A DNA stretch of 64,000 bases. It comes from Cerrena zonata (Eukaryota; Basidiomycota; Agaricomycetes; Polyporales; Cerrenaceae). Shown here in pieces: positions 1 through 12,084 of this stretch. The stretch is from NCBI GenBank assembly GCA_038087015.1, contig JASBNA010000005.1:806001-870000 (forward strand), written 5' to 3'. A program made the translations under genes and the position numbers. Numbering within the stretch: the first letter of the stretch is position 1; each line of letters starts with the position of its first letter. The notes beneath the pieces are model-generated. The model worked only from the letters and a program-made list of their open reading frames with translations, did no database searches and was not told the DNA's origin.

Positions 1-48
1 TATCAATATTGTCGTGAACAGATACTAATCTCGGTACCTTCTGTCAAG

Positions 49-419
49 AATATTTTCTTAGTTGGGAGTATCTCGCAGTTGGGTAGCTGGGATACAGCTT
101 CTGCGGTAAGACTTTTGCTACCTCTCTATATCAGCCTTATTTAACTCTTCTCTTTTGCTCTAGATTGCATTATCTTCTGCCAGTTATCCCATATGGACGG
201 TTGCAGTCACCTTACCTGCAAGTACAACTTTCGAATACAAGTTCATCCGTAAGGAAACAGATGGAAGCGTACGTTTACACTGTGCTATTTCAAGTCTGTT
301 TACGACGGTTCTAACAATCCATATAGATTGTGTGGGAATCTGATCCCAACCGCCAGGCTTCCACACCCGCCTCAAGTTCTGCTGCCGTTGCGACAACAAT
401 CTCAACTTCTTGGAGATAG
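49..419 (+). CDS. CBM20 starch-binding domain, 3' end of a secreted amylolytic enzyme (partial)
   Basis: The last three exons are visible: 49-105, 164-268 and 327-419, with a TAG stop at 417-419. They encode a CBM20 fold C-terminus ([15 protein letters not shown], then the [13 protein letters not shown] block, then VWESDPNRQ), which binds granular starch in glucoamylases and GH13 amylases. The exon borders and the phase-0 introns match those of the CBM20 of the alpha-amylase at 12085-14606, so the two domains share ancestry. The catalytic domain lies left of the window, so GH13, GH15 or a polysaccharide monooxygenase cannot be distinguished. Introns are GT-AG. The domain identity is sure; the parent enzyme is not. 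Confidence 0.88.
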
Positions 420-801
420 GCCGTGACCGCCGCCGTGCCAGTAAGAGCCAAGAGTTCACAGAACACGAATATCGTTGTTGTACAATATCCCACCAAGCTC
501 AGTCACAAAAGAATACGAATCCCCTACCCCTACATGCTAAGCGGGAATATCTTAGACCTTTGACCATGCATTCGGAAGCTTGAGCAGAATTTGAACATCA
601 AGCACAAAAAGGGTACTTAGGGCAAACACAAGAGTGTGGACGTAGACCCCCATTGAATAGTTGGACTCGAACATAATTATTGTTACCACGGGCTGATCAC
701 CGCAGGCTCTGTTATCATAGGGACCCTTTCCGAGTCAACTTCAAAACGACATTCTCTATCCCAAAAACCCTCAAACCGTGTAATCCGCGCCTGCATTACC
801 A
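420..801. other. Short convergent intergenic stretch
   Basis: About 380 bases between the stop of the CBM20 gene (+) and the stop of the secreted proline-rich gene (-). It should hold both 3' untranslated regions. I see no further gene. Confidence 0.5.
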
Positions 802-1832
802 CTATCCGAACATGACGCTCCCGGCTGCAGCCGTCGTAGGATTGATGCTAGTCGGGAAGCATGATGATACCTCGTTCGTCTTCGTCTTTACATTGATCTT
901 CAAGCAGATATTGCTTCCAGTCTTGCCTAGAACCGACCAAGCTGAGTTCTGCTTAAGCCCATTGTTATGGATTGCTAAAGCGATCGCTTGAGTGCAGACA
1001 CCGCTAATATCGGCCTGCGACCAGACACTATCATCCCAGGCTGTTTTGTTCGTGGGTGAGTTCTTCTTCCGTCCAGCTACGCCAGAGATCTATATGATTT
1101 AAATGAATAAAATTGCTTCAGAGGTAGCGTGGAACAATGATTTTGAGACGCACGTCGAAGTCACAGAGACCGGTGGCCCTCCGACAATTCCCGGCGACAC
1201 CCGGGAATGTACTCTTCAGTAAACTTGAAGTGTGCCTTCCCGTGAACAGGTTTTTAGCATCGCCGACAAAAATATGCGGTGCTACTTTGGTCATGAGAGA
1301 ACTGGCTTGTATTTTTTCAGCATCTGTAGGTCCAGCCTGGAAGGTGTAGTGGTTTTCAGTATGGTCTCTATTTTATATAGAGGAAACTAACCGATGAGGG
1401 CGTCACAGGCGGTGGTGGTGCCGGAGTTGAAGGAGGGGGTGGTGCTGGAGCTGAAGCTGGGGGTGCAGCTGCAGGTGGGGGCGGAGGTACAGTTGCAGGT
1501 GGTGGGACAACAGGAGGAGGATGAACTGGGGCAGGAACGGATGGAGCAACAGGTTTGGGTGTTGAAGGAGCTGGAGTGACAGGGACGGGAGGTTTGGCAG
1601 GAACCTTAGGGGGGACTTTGGAAGCACGTCGACTGAGAGCATATCCATTCCCAATGCCCTCTCTCGTTATGAACGTGGACGGCGATGACGCTAAGTACGA
1701 TAGGTCCGACGTAGAGGGACGGCACGGGTAAGATGCACATGGAAGGTCGTCAGCAATATGTACTGGCAGAGCATGCGACAGGGAGGTGATCGCAATGAAG
1801 GAAAAAATGAGGGCGTATGTTTTTCCAACCAT
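802..1832 (-). CDS. Secreted protein with proline-rich linker and unrecognised C-terminal domain
   Basis: Spliced model: exons 1832-1392, 1336-1154 and 1089-802, all in phase 0, giving 303 residues. The start is the ATG before a clear signal peptide (about residues 1-21, ending SLSHA). Residues about 70-147 are a linker of Pro, Ala, Val and Thr. The remaining 156 residues form a compact Cys-containing domain with an A-W-D-D...C-T-Q-A-I-A-L block and an S-S-C-F-P...I-N-P-T-T block. A homologous 3' exon lies at 63678-63971, which supports the frame and stop. The layout (signal, flexible linker, small domain) is typical of secreted fungal modular proteins. I do not recognise the domain and assign no function. 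The last donor (GTGCGT) was chosen over a weaker site. Confidence 0.72.
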
Positions 1833-4557
1833 GGTAGCAACAAGTGATTAAAACGAATGGGTCGTGAAGGGGGTCGTAAGAAATGGGGAATCGGCCAGCG
1901 ATGGGGAACAACTGAAAACATAGCGAAGCATTTTATACTCAACTGGGATCTCCTTGTACCCCCATTTGGTATGGAGATTGCGATGATGTCTGACAATATT
2001 ATCAAGCGGCGGCGGACTGTTCATCACGGCACTTTTGGTGTTAGCGATATACCAGTAGTATACGTATCAATGATCCTGGCCGAAATGCTAAGATGTTGTA
2101 GAAGTATTGCGAAAATTCTAGAGAGACATTCAGAGTCTCGTCGATTATTAGCAGCATTAACGGTATTAAGAGGGACATCGATGAATGATTGAGTGCAAGT
2201 ACTTCAATGGGAACTTGTCAAAGTTGACATGCATCTTGTCTCCGGAAGCGGGAAGTCGGCAGACGGCATCTAGGACACTATTAGAACGAAACATGATGGA
2301 TCAGAAAGAGATGTCTCAGCGGTACACGAACTCAAATTTCTAGGTTGGATCCGCATTCCCTAGCAAATTCGGCAAGCTTGATTCAAATGACGGAACAATA
2401 GCGGTACTCTCTATACAGAAAGTGAGAAGAGTCACGTCTTTTGATGAAGTTGGATTTATCAGTACCGATAAATGGTTTGCTTATAGGGTAACAACTAGTG
2501 CGACATCAGACAGATCCCTTTTGATTTTGCATTCACTTCAGCGAGAGGATTACTGATATATATGGCGCAGCTCAACGATTTGAGTCAACATATCAGCCAT
2601 GACCCTTGATCAGAGATGGTGTCTACATACCTTGTGATAGGAACTCGATATGCTCATATTACATGATAAAGGCTCCGAAGGCAGCTTGTAAGTTTCTAAC
2701 CAGAGACACATCTGAGAACACATATAAGCCGCCTGCTTCTACCTTGATCCATGATTGCAAAACCGTCATGCGATAAGACGAATTTCTACATTCTACATTG
2801 ATCTCGAAAGGAATATACATCTCTCCCCATGGAGTACAATGATGACGCATATTGATGAGGTTCGTTTCCACCATTGCTAACTGACGTGTACACCGGCATA
2901 AGTAAGCAAAAGCGTAGAGACAAGTCTGCCGAGTTGAGACGAGGTCTGGATGTTTTGGACCTCCTGATGGTAGGCTGTGTTTGGTAGAGACGTTCGACAC
3001 CCGGAAGATCAACTTGAAGACATTCTCAGACATTTGTAGCATCGGCAATCGCCGATACGCGTACGTAAGCATCCCGAGGCGGGGTCCAACAGTTCAAGTT
3101 GGCGCACACTGAATGTACACTTATTTCGATGTGCTCGTCATGATCAACACTTGGTGCAAAGAGTTGAGTATAGAGACAGAAATCTGATAATCGTGTTTCA
3201 ATTTTCGGTTTCAGAGGTCCTCGAGCAGTAAATCTTCACAATGCACGGCGAAAACGATTTGTATCGTATCATGAATGAACCGTCATACATCAGAAAATGT
3301 TTATGTTTGACTTCTTGGAACCTACCAAATGGGAAACTGACAAGGATAATCCAGTGCTGGGGCGTCATTACTTTTGTCGTCAAATGCCTAGATCCTCATA
3401 CTACGGAGAAAACCCCCCAACTCCTTGCTCAGCCCTTTACGCTCATCATCTGTTTCCAACTTGGTGAGTGAAACATATTGAATTTGAATTACGCGCAACT
3501 GACAGATGCTTTACATAGATCAAGGCCTTCACTACCTAGGGACGTGCGAGTACTACAAATACTTATCTAGTTTTTCTGATATCCGTCCGTTAGCAAACGT
3601 CGAGGAAAGGGTTTTTCGTCTAGCTTTCACTACAGTGGCCAGTGGCTCACATCGTTATACCGCCTCGTCAGGTTCATCCTCCAGCTCCCTTACTCCTATG
3701 TTCTAACAGAAGACAACTACTAGCATCCCGCGGCGTAGCCTCAATTGATCGGCATTGACACTTTCTTAGATCCGCATGCAGAGTCCACTCAATGGGGATA
3801 TATGCCTTCTCTAGGTCCAGGCTCGGGTCCTTGTAACGATATGGTTAGCTGCAGACGTCTCTCCGGAAAGTTTTTAATCAAGCCCTGCATACCGATTTCC
3901 GAATACCTCAGCTATCTTAACGTCATGCTGGTGCCTAATCTGACACAATGACAAGATGTTGACGGGTACGCATATTATTTTATGTCGTCTTACTTGCACT
4001 ATACACGTACAATATTCCCCTTCACTGTGGAGACGCTGATTTCAAGAACGTCTAATCCCGGCCTAACGTTGCAACAATTGATGTCTACCCGTTTAGCGGG
4101 GCCGGGATTAGAACTCGCACAAACGTACTCTGGGCCCTGATGCCTCGGGCATCAGGTTTCTCTGAACTGATAAACGTAAACTAGAATTTCGAATGGATTG
4201 AACCCTATATCGAAGCCGGAAGCTTTGTTGACTGATTTGAAACACCACCCCCTGTGTGAATAGGAATCCTGGCGGAGACCCTGGTACATAGTTCGAAACT
4301 TGACACGTTCTCTTTGCGTCTACCACCAGTCAAAGTAAATACCATGCCCTTCAGGATTCGAGGACTACGGTGCCAAATCTCCAACGGTATAACCCCACGA
4401 GTAAAGGCAATGAGTCCTGCGCAACGGATGTGCATGCGAACGTTTGTGAAGACGACTAAGCTTCGCTTTCCGAGGATCAGAGCCACACAGTGAAATAATG
4501 GAAGTTCCTCTTCTATTCCATCTAAATCTCATTACTACACTCATGTGACTACAAATT
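1833..4557. other. Gene-poor interval
   Basis: About 2.7 kb with no gene I can support. An open frame on the minus strand at 2659-3072 (137 codons, near 2880-2930 possibly cut by an intron) looks faintly protein-like but matches nothing I know. The part nearest 1833-2000 should hold the promoter of the secreted gene read leftward. Confidence 0.4.
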
Positions 4558-5557
4558 CTACGCCAAGATATGATTGGAGAATTTCGTGCTGAGGTATAGA
4601 GTAGTGAGAAGAACGCCAAGGAACAAAAAAAGGAGAGAAGCTTACCCTCCGGCCCTGAAAGTCTTGCGAGTTTTGGAGTTCAAGACGATTCGCTTAGCCA
4701 ATTCACTAAAATATTTGTCAGTTACGGTAGCCATACCATATACCATAGCAAGATCAACTTACATTGCAGCCATCTCATCCCTGAGTTGTAAAACGTTGAG
4801 AGTGTGGCTGTAAAAAGACAGTCAGGGATACACTGATGTGTTCAGTAGTCTACCGCTTACCCTCCGACCTTGGGGCCTGTACGTACTGGCTGGTTAAAGC
4901 AATCCGCGGGGATCTCGGCAGGGTCACCAGAGCATCGGAGGTTGACGATACGTTTTGCGATTCTTTCGCTGAAGGGTGCGCACACATAAGAAGCGAGATC
5001 ATAGTATCATAGAATCCTACTCACACGTCTGATAGAGCTGACCGTCTCAAAGCGTTGAACTTATGACCTGCCAAGGAACCACTGTAGGCGACAGGTTGTT
5101 TAATACAAGCGACAAAAATGAAAAATCATATTCTTACGTAGAAATAGCTTGCGAGCAATGAGCAGGACGCGTGGCCGGGTCACCGTTGCATCCGAGGAGG
5201 ACATACCGCCGAGCAAGATCTTCGACTTCTCTTCTGAGCGAGACAGGGTGGACCCTAAGCCGGTAGTGAGTCGCTTGAGAATTGTTCGTAGTCAGGATTA
5301 TATATCGACGTACCCAGATCCTATAGAAGAAAGCCTGGCAAGCTGGCCACAGATTGCAGGCTTGGGAGTGCTAGAGTCGCCTGAGCAAGCAGGAAGGACA
5401 ATCCGCTTGACGATTTCCCTATGAGGTGATATAAATAAGCAGATCCTAATGCTCCACATCAAATATGCACTTACATATCGTTCAATGCCAGTGCGGGGGC
5501 TATCATACCCGACAACAGAACGGCGGCGACAAAAATAAAGAGTGTCTTGACAAACAT
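4558..5557 (-). CDS. Secreted repeat protein with three K-R-I-V motifs (candidate Kex2-processed precursor)
   Basis: Eight exons: 5557-5475, 5418-5314, 5254-5207, 5081-5025, 4968-4861, 4807-4763, 4705-4646 and 4588-4558. They join in one frame to 178 residues. Residues 1-25 are a strong signal peptide (ends APALA). Every intron is phase 2, so all internal exons are symmetric. Exons 2 and 5 are repeats of one another: E-x-x-KRIV-x3-CSGD-x4/5-P-x2-C, ending in G-G. Exon 7 repeats the ELAKRIV start but lacks the cysteine part. Exons 3, 4 and 6 are short helical spacers rich in Leu and Arg. Each KR is a possible Kex2 cleavage site, which would release peptides starting I-V and, in two cases, holding one Cys pair. 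I recognise no named family. Function as a peptide precursor is inference; the repeat structure is directly visible. Confidence 0.66.
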
Positions 5558-6884
5558 CGTGAAAAAAAGGGTCGTCAAAAGAAGTGTTTACGAAAAGGAA
5601 AAAGTAGTGTAATGAGAAAATGAGATAGGCTGAAGGGGGTTATTAGTAGATGAGACAATATACCAACTGAAGCACTCACCAGCCGGCACCTAACTCGAAA
5701 GTGAAAAAGAATGAAAAAGAAGAGGAAGTGACCAGACCAAAAGCCGTCCGATAGAGTTCTTCCGCACTCAACTTCGACATTTATATACCCAAAAACATTA
5801 CCGATGGGCGTTACCTGGTTACCAAGTGGCCGTGTAGTAAACAACAGACTCGGCGGGAATGATGAGATCTAATACCGTACATGCGTTGTCCTATATTCTG
5901 ACTTTGTACTGTCTCGTTGGCTGGATGCCACAGTCGAATTCATGTACATCGCAAGCATGCTCTTCAGCTGAAGCTGCTAGCGAAAGCGTCCCGTAAGGTT
6001 CGACAGTTTGACCAATTTACACGAGGTCTAGACCAGGATTTTATCGATGATAGGCCGGGTCTCATATCATTCTGATATTGGTATGATGACCAAAATAGCA
6101 CTTGACATGCTTGACAAGGAACGGGCGACAGTCGTTATATATAAGTAGTGCCATGTGGGCTAAGTCGAACCTTTCACTTTGTCCTACCTCACCTCGTTGT
6201 CGACACCAACAATCAGATGGCTGGAAAATCATCGTCCTTCACCGACCTATTTACATACACCCGATCAAAGCACAGGGCTCTTGAGCAAAGGTTAGCACTT
6301 GCTGTCTCGCAGGATTGCCACAGTAGATGATGGGAACGTCTGCCAGTGATCAAGAGCAATGAGAGTGATTCTCATTGCTCTCTTGGTCATACATTTCACT
6401 CAATGGCCGTAGCGATAGATAATCATGATCCAGCTAGAAAGTGCTGTCGCCCGCGCGTCGGCCAGACGTCTATAATATTATCGTGACGAAATCCACAATA
6501 ATTCTTCGATTAAGTTATCATACATAGTCTCATACAGTAGTGAGGGACACAATAATAACTGTCACGGTCGCAGGGCAAGTTCATCACATTGGGTTTTATA
6601 ATAATACTACGCATGCCACGCCAGCCTGGATTGTAACTGTGGCGGAAGGATGCGGAGTCGGCTAGGCTAGGGTTGTGGGAGAAGCTGCTTTCAATAAGCT
6701 CATGGTATCAAGTATAGTTATAGTTATAGTAGTACGATGAGAGCGGGGTATAGGAATATCGTACTGATACTATAGAATGTCCGAGTAAAGACCTAAACAT
6801 AGGTGTATACCAAAACGTCACCGGGACTCATATCTATCTAGCACAGAACCGAAGATGTCCATAGTCAAAAAAGGTAGGCAGTAC
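5558..6884. other. Intergenic; promoter side of the K-R-I-V gene
   Basis: No supportable gene. The first few hundred bases hold the upstream region of the minus-strand secreted repeat gene. A short TATAGT-type tandem stretch lies near 6714-6735. The rest shows nothing I can name. Confidence 0.4.
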
Positions 6885-7290
6885 CTACTCAGGCTTCCTA
6901 CTGATGACGAGATACATTGGCGTGAAGAGTTTCTCCTTTCCACCCCACACACAAGCATCCCCAGCGATTTTGAGCGTTTCGCAAACATCATAAGTACCGC
7001 TAGGCACCAGACGGAGCTTCTCCATCGTCCAAAGTCCATAGTGAGTGACGAACTTACCACTGGCACTTGTTCTCCAGCACATGAAAAGGTCCCAGGCTGT
7101 CTGAGCCTTAAATAGATCGCCTTCGAGTGGGTAATACCAAGGAATGTCGTCGGAACGTTCAGCAAGGTCTTCCTCATGCAGAACCTCGAACCCGACCGCC
7201 CTCATCGCCTTGCGAACACTCTGAAGTGAGCGCATCTCAGGTATTCCGTTGCCTAATTCTATTTGTCTGGCAAGTCTACCATTGGATCCG
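6885..7290 (-). pseudogene. erg6: Sterol C24-methyltransferase (Erg6) C-terminal fragment
   Basis: An uninterrupted frame reads from about 7290 down to a stop at 6885 and gives the C-terminal part of Erg6/SMT1: IELGNGIPEMRS, then VGFEVLHEEDLA, then PWYYPLEGDL.KAQTAWDLF, then GKFVTH, then GTYDV.ETLKIAGDA, ending FTPMYLVISRKP. This is the sterol-methyltransferase C-terminal domain. The parent enzyme transfers methyl from SAM to C24 of the sterol side chain in ergosterol synthesis. The N-terminal half, with its SAM-binding glycine motif, was not found in about 1.2 kb upstream, where a multi-exon gene should continue. The fragment may begin at an old exon border near 7270. It is therefore most likely a duplicated or displaced last exon rather than the functional gene. 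The motif block itself is undamaged, which suggests a recent origin. Confidence 0.78.
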
Positions 7291-7319
7291 TAGGTTATAG
7301 TTCTCGTCAAGTGCTATGC

Positions 7320-8519
7320 TCCCCGTTCCGCGTCTAAATGATTGTCTGGCTGTCTGCGTCGACTCGAATAGGCAACCGTTCTCCTTGATCCCTTGATCCT
7401 CAAACTCTCCCTCTGGTCCCTACTCTACTGTGCATCACAGACACCTGCGAGTCTCGATACCAGAAGCAGCACGGTGACACGAGCAAGACGACTCACTATG
7501 ACGGAGCCAGCTGTACCTCCACCTAGATAGAGTGACATTTGTTACTCGTCATTCGTGAATGTTTGTTGGGAGTGGGGATTACATGCTCACAATGATGTGG
7601 TCATATTCTTGACTTCACGAGGTCGGTGGATGTGCTGCGAAGTTCGCTGTGAAGGTGGTCACTCTTCAGTATGTACTTACTTACAACCATACGCGAGCCT
7701 GACTCCTAAGCGAGTCGCAGCTGCAACCACCTAATAAAGCGGCTCCATGCAACAGCTTCCCGCGACCAAATACATATAAACATAGCCGTGGAGAAGTAGA
7801 TTCTCCGTTCATCGATCATCATTCAGAAGGCTCAGAAAGTTGGGTCGCATTAAGTTCCACCACTTACTCAGGACTTCTGGTACATCAACCAGTACTGAAA
7901 TACCCTCAAGGCAGTTCGAATGTCACACCGATACACTCAATTTGAAGGTCTTCTTGCTCGCAGGGATGAGCACTCAGGACTTGCCAGCCTTACTTTAAGG
8001 CTTCTAATTCCGATCCTAGTTGTCTTTCCTTGGGTTCTCTTTTCTGATAAGCTTCCTGTCACCCGTCTAGTAGTATGGCTGTATAGAAGGCGCGTATATG
8101 CCTTCGACAGAATTCATGGCTATTCTTCATTTGATGATCCGGTATGCAAAGACAACAAAGGCCACGGAGAGTTCATTATTCATCGCGTTTCACATTTTAG
8201 CCCTCTAGATCATGATCATGACTGCTTAGACCTCCAGTCTAATAGTCTTTGATTTAGTCCACATCGCTCTTCCGCTGGTCGTTTGAGTAGTCGTTCATCT
8301 GTCAACCTTGCAGGGGTTTCAGGATTCAAGGCTCAAGGTTCGAACAAAATCAAGGGCTCAGCGCATATATTGATTCAAATATGAGGAGCACATGTACTTT
8401 GCGTAGTACCAGTCATCGCCAAAAAAGCCTCTTTGTATGACCGCCACGGTCATTTGAGATAGAATACTTAAACGGACGTGACTCCAAATCTGCGGCTATC
8501 GTTCGAAATCCGAGCTCCT
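7320..8519. other. Interval without a supported gene
   Basis: About 1.2 kb searched for the missing Erg6 N-terminus and for other coding signals. A 110-codon plus-strand frame at 7920-8252 is open but matches nothing I recognise. The end of the interval is the upstream region of the DUF6534-like gene. Confidence 0.35.
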
Positions 8520-10587
8520 ATGGCGCCCCTCCCTCCCAGCTCGAATCCTGACGTTGGTCCAACGCTGGGTGCTCTCCTGATTGGAACTATGCTGGCTTCT
8601 ATGTGAGTAGGCACAAACCTCCGATTTATCCCGTACTAATATGCACGTAGTATATATGGAATCACTACATTACAACTGTTTTTCTACGCAAGTCTCTGAC
8701 ATATTTTATCATGCTTCATTCACTAAATGTATGCTGTATATCGTAGTTCACCTCATATTCCAAGGATAGCATTGCCCTGAAGGCATTGGTAAGTGCATAG
8801 TTCCGCCGATATTTAAGAGCCAACTAATAGTATTTTCAAAGGTCGTTACTATGTGGTGGATTGATCTCGTCACTTTATTTGAACCGGATGCCGAACCGAT
8901 CGTCGACCATAGGATCCTAGATACCTTTGACCTCGCATTCATCGGGCATACCCTCTACACCTATTTCATCTTGGACTACCTTAACCCTGCAGAACTTCTA
9001 GAGATGGTTTGGTAAGTAGATTACATCATCTAAACACAGGTTATTAAATACCCATGATCTTCATAGGACTATCGCGGTAAGCTGGGGTTAACGCTACTTT
9101 CATACTCCGGGTCGGCACTGATTAGGCAATGTATTTCAGAGTGAACCTATCATCGCAGTAAGAGGTTTCGTTGCATTCGAAAACTTTCGTTTATAATCTT
9201 CTCTCTAGGCAACTGTAGCCTTGATTGTTCATCAGTGAAGTTACATTGGTGTATTCCCCATCTTTTCCGTTGCTAACCTGAATGTATTAGATTCCTCATA
9301 TATCGCATCTGGGCTCGTAAGTCCTGGTTTACCGAGATCGTGATTGCTGAATCATTTCGTGTAACTAGTGAACAAGAGTTTTGCTCCTCTAGCTATCTGT
9401 TTAGTGAGTGAACATGTCTTGTCACATGAATTACAGGCTGAAATATATAACAGTCCATTTTCTCTGTGTTCCCCTGGAGTGAGTTGCCAATAACTTATGT
9501 TCACCTTCAACTGAAGACTCAATATCTTCCACCTTTAGGTCTATCGTTCGGTGCGTTTTTACAAGATAATCTTATATATGCCCATCCTAATAGTACTATC
9601 TGTGGCACTAGTCTCGGTCGGAAAATTGTGAGTTGAGATTCTTTTTCTCACAAGTTGGAGTGTACACTGGCATGCTCTCATAGTATTGGTGGTGGTGGGC
9701 GCTGGGACACCGCTGCAAACCTACGGGCAAGTGATTGCATCCGTTTCAGAACAATTGCATGAAGTAATACTTGAGCACAGTGGATCGCAATCGCAGCAGA
9801 CGTGTCGTCTAGTGCCCTGGATCTGATCATTGCAGGGACTACGTGCTACCTTTTCCGACGCGGATCCCAGTACAACGTACGGCGGTGCGTTACAAAGTGT
9901 TTGCTAAATAACCTCCCACTGACATCATAGGCAGAACGGGGAGGATGATTATGTGGTTATCTGTTTATACCATTAGTAGTGGGGTCTTGACGAGGTATGC
10001 ATCGATACCCCTTCCTTTACCCTATTTAACTTATCGCCACACAGCTTAATGAGTACAGGTGCTCTTATTGCGGTAAGGTCCATACATCTAGTCGTATTGA
10101 TTATGATATTCACTATTTTCCAGTTCCTATCTTCGCCATCCTCCTTTGGGTATCAGGCCTTTGACTTCATGCTTTCGAAAAGTAAATATTCATTTCCTGA
10201 GGACTTAAACGCTAGCTGACCACCCAAATCTTTGGTGACGTGCAGCATACGCAAACGCTATGATGGCTTCGTGAGTCGTGAAATACATTATGCCTTTACC
10301 ACCATCTCAAGCTTCTGGGCAGGTTGAATGCTCGTCAATCGCTCAGATCTATCGGCCAAGCATCTGGGGCAAATGTTCTCTCCACGACTCAGCCTCTCTC
10401 CGGCGGCATCTTTGTTGGACGTGACACTGATACCAGCGGAGACGGCAATACGACGAATGTAGCCCTTGTGAGCGTCATATCATTTGTTTTGCAGGAATAC
10501 TTAACAAATCACATTCAAAGGGTAATCTTATGCTATCTCAAGACGACCGCAAGACAGCTACCAGTAGTACTTCGAAAATTGAGGTGA
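8520..10587 (+). CDS. DUF6534-like multi-pass membrane protein
   Basis: The start is the ATG at 8520 (MAPLPPSSNPDVGPTLGALL). The order of motifs is typical of the large Agaricomycete DUF6534 family: L-G-A-L-L-I-G-T-M-L-A-S, then YGITTLQLFFY, then an S-K-D-S-I-A-L-K-A-L-V-V helix, then DTFDLAFIGHTLYTYFILDY, then an E-P-I-I-A-A-T-V-A-L helix and an FLIYRIWAL block. About nine short introns are visible; exon borders between 9060 and 10320 are approximate. The second intron seems to use a GC donor (gcaagtctc after 8690). The C-terminal exon (about 10324-10587) is polar and ends at TGA 10585-10587. The family is predicted to have about seven membrane helices; its substrate or ligand is unknown. 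No defect is seen in the parts I could read. Confidence 0.72.
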
Positions 10588-12084
10588 GCTCTTTGAAACC
10601 CTTCACCCAGATCATACCACTGATCGCCAAGCTACAAGGGAGAGATCGCCGTGATGTAAAATCCAGTTTACCGCCGTGGCTCTGATTAGCAAACTCAAAT
10701 GTATCAAACTGTGTATAGGTGACATGTCAAATATTTGAAATCATTGATATTAGTGTGCTAGTACAGGCTTCTTTTCATTGCCAGTAGTGGCTTTTTCAAT
10801 GAATGATTTATGCCGCCAGGTCTCTGAGTACCGCTTCTTCTTCTCGACGACTGGGAGATCCATGCGCATTGATTATCAAGTTAAGAATTTCATACGATCA
10901 CATCCGTGTCACGGAAACGGAATTGGCTCTCTGTTGCAATCGTAACCTTAGCTGTAATACTCTCAGAGGTGGGTTCTACTACATCAACATCCTTACAACG
11001 AAGGTCTATTAGGATAAAATCCCATACGGAGGTACCTACTACGGTACCATGTTCGTTTGTCAGCAAACCATCGTTCTTCACGTCAAAAGGATTTAATGCG
11101 TAGGTTATGCTATCTACCGAATGTGATGACAACAATTCTCCGAAACCTAATACTAAAGTTGTGCAGGGCTAATGGACTTCTCCAAGTACACCGCCGACTT
11201 ACTATTGCCGCGAGAAACAGTAGGCAAGTACGTCTAGTCATTCTGCTATACACAAAGGCATCCGAGTTTTCCTATGGGGATGGAATAATCAATGGTTGCA
11301 GTTACGACGAATGTCTCATTGGATTTACTGGTTATCGAGAATTTCGTTGGACGTTGGACATTGATTATGCATCTTCTCCAGGTCAGGGTCTGCGTGTCAT
11401 GTAATCGCTTTGCAAGTGACGCTGTATGTCTCAGCCTTCGGCGATGAATCAATGTTAACACCGCACGATGCCCCGCATCATGATCCCTGCGTACACCGGT
11501 GTCAGGGAAAGCTAAGTTATCGTACACACACGTAGCGCGAAATCTCAGTGTGGCGTGGGATCGTCATTTGCGAGTCTGAGATTAGCAGGGTTCACGTTCA
11601 ACGTTCAGTATACCAGAAGGTGTTGACCCTGCTCGTGACTGGGGTCCTGATGGCACCGACATGTGTCTCTGTCTTAAATCTGCAGTAGAATCAGAATTTG
11701 GGACGAAGGAATTTTTATGCTGTTGATCATGTTTAGAGTTAGACTTGTAAATTGAAACGCACCAGGGTAAAGACACCCATGGGCAGTCTGCTCATTGTTG
11801 ATGTGTCTATCTTCGTCAAGATAATTATGTGCCAAGTGTGGCAGGCATTGTAAAGATATCGAATGGGACTCTAGAAAATGGTGATATCGAGGTCAAATGA
11901 AGCTTGTATGGTTTTCTTGAGTTCATCTGAGTGAGGCATAGAATATCAATAGTGACATCGGGTTGGAATCTTGTTGAATTCATGACAAACAGTACAACAT
12001 CGAGAATCATTATATACAAGTCATACATAGTTCGTATCCTTTTTCTTGCTCACTATGAGCATGCGGTGAAGGGTATCATGATTT
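10588..12084. other. Gene-poor interval, possible decayed minus-strand gene
   Basis: No complete gene. Two minus-strand frames, about 11530-11246 and 11135-10890, have protein-like composition (K-F-S-I-T-S-K-S-N-E-T-F-V-V-T-A-T-I-D-Y and V-V-G-T-S-V-W-D-F). They could be exons of one degraded gene, but I cannot name it or join the parts. The rest shows nothing. Confidence 0.3.

Noticed and set aside
1394..1654. Long frames on both strands across the proline-rich linker
   Set aside because: Low-complexity DNA opens all frames; only the minus-strand frame with the signal peptide is supported.
10890..11527. Possible two-exon minus-strand gene
   Set aside because: The two frames look protein-like but do not join cleanly and match no family I know; kept only as a note on the interval.
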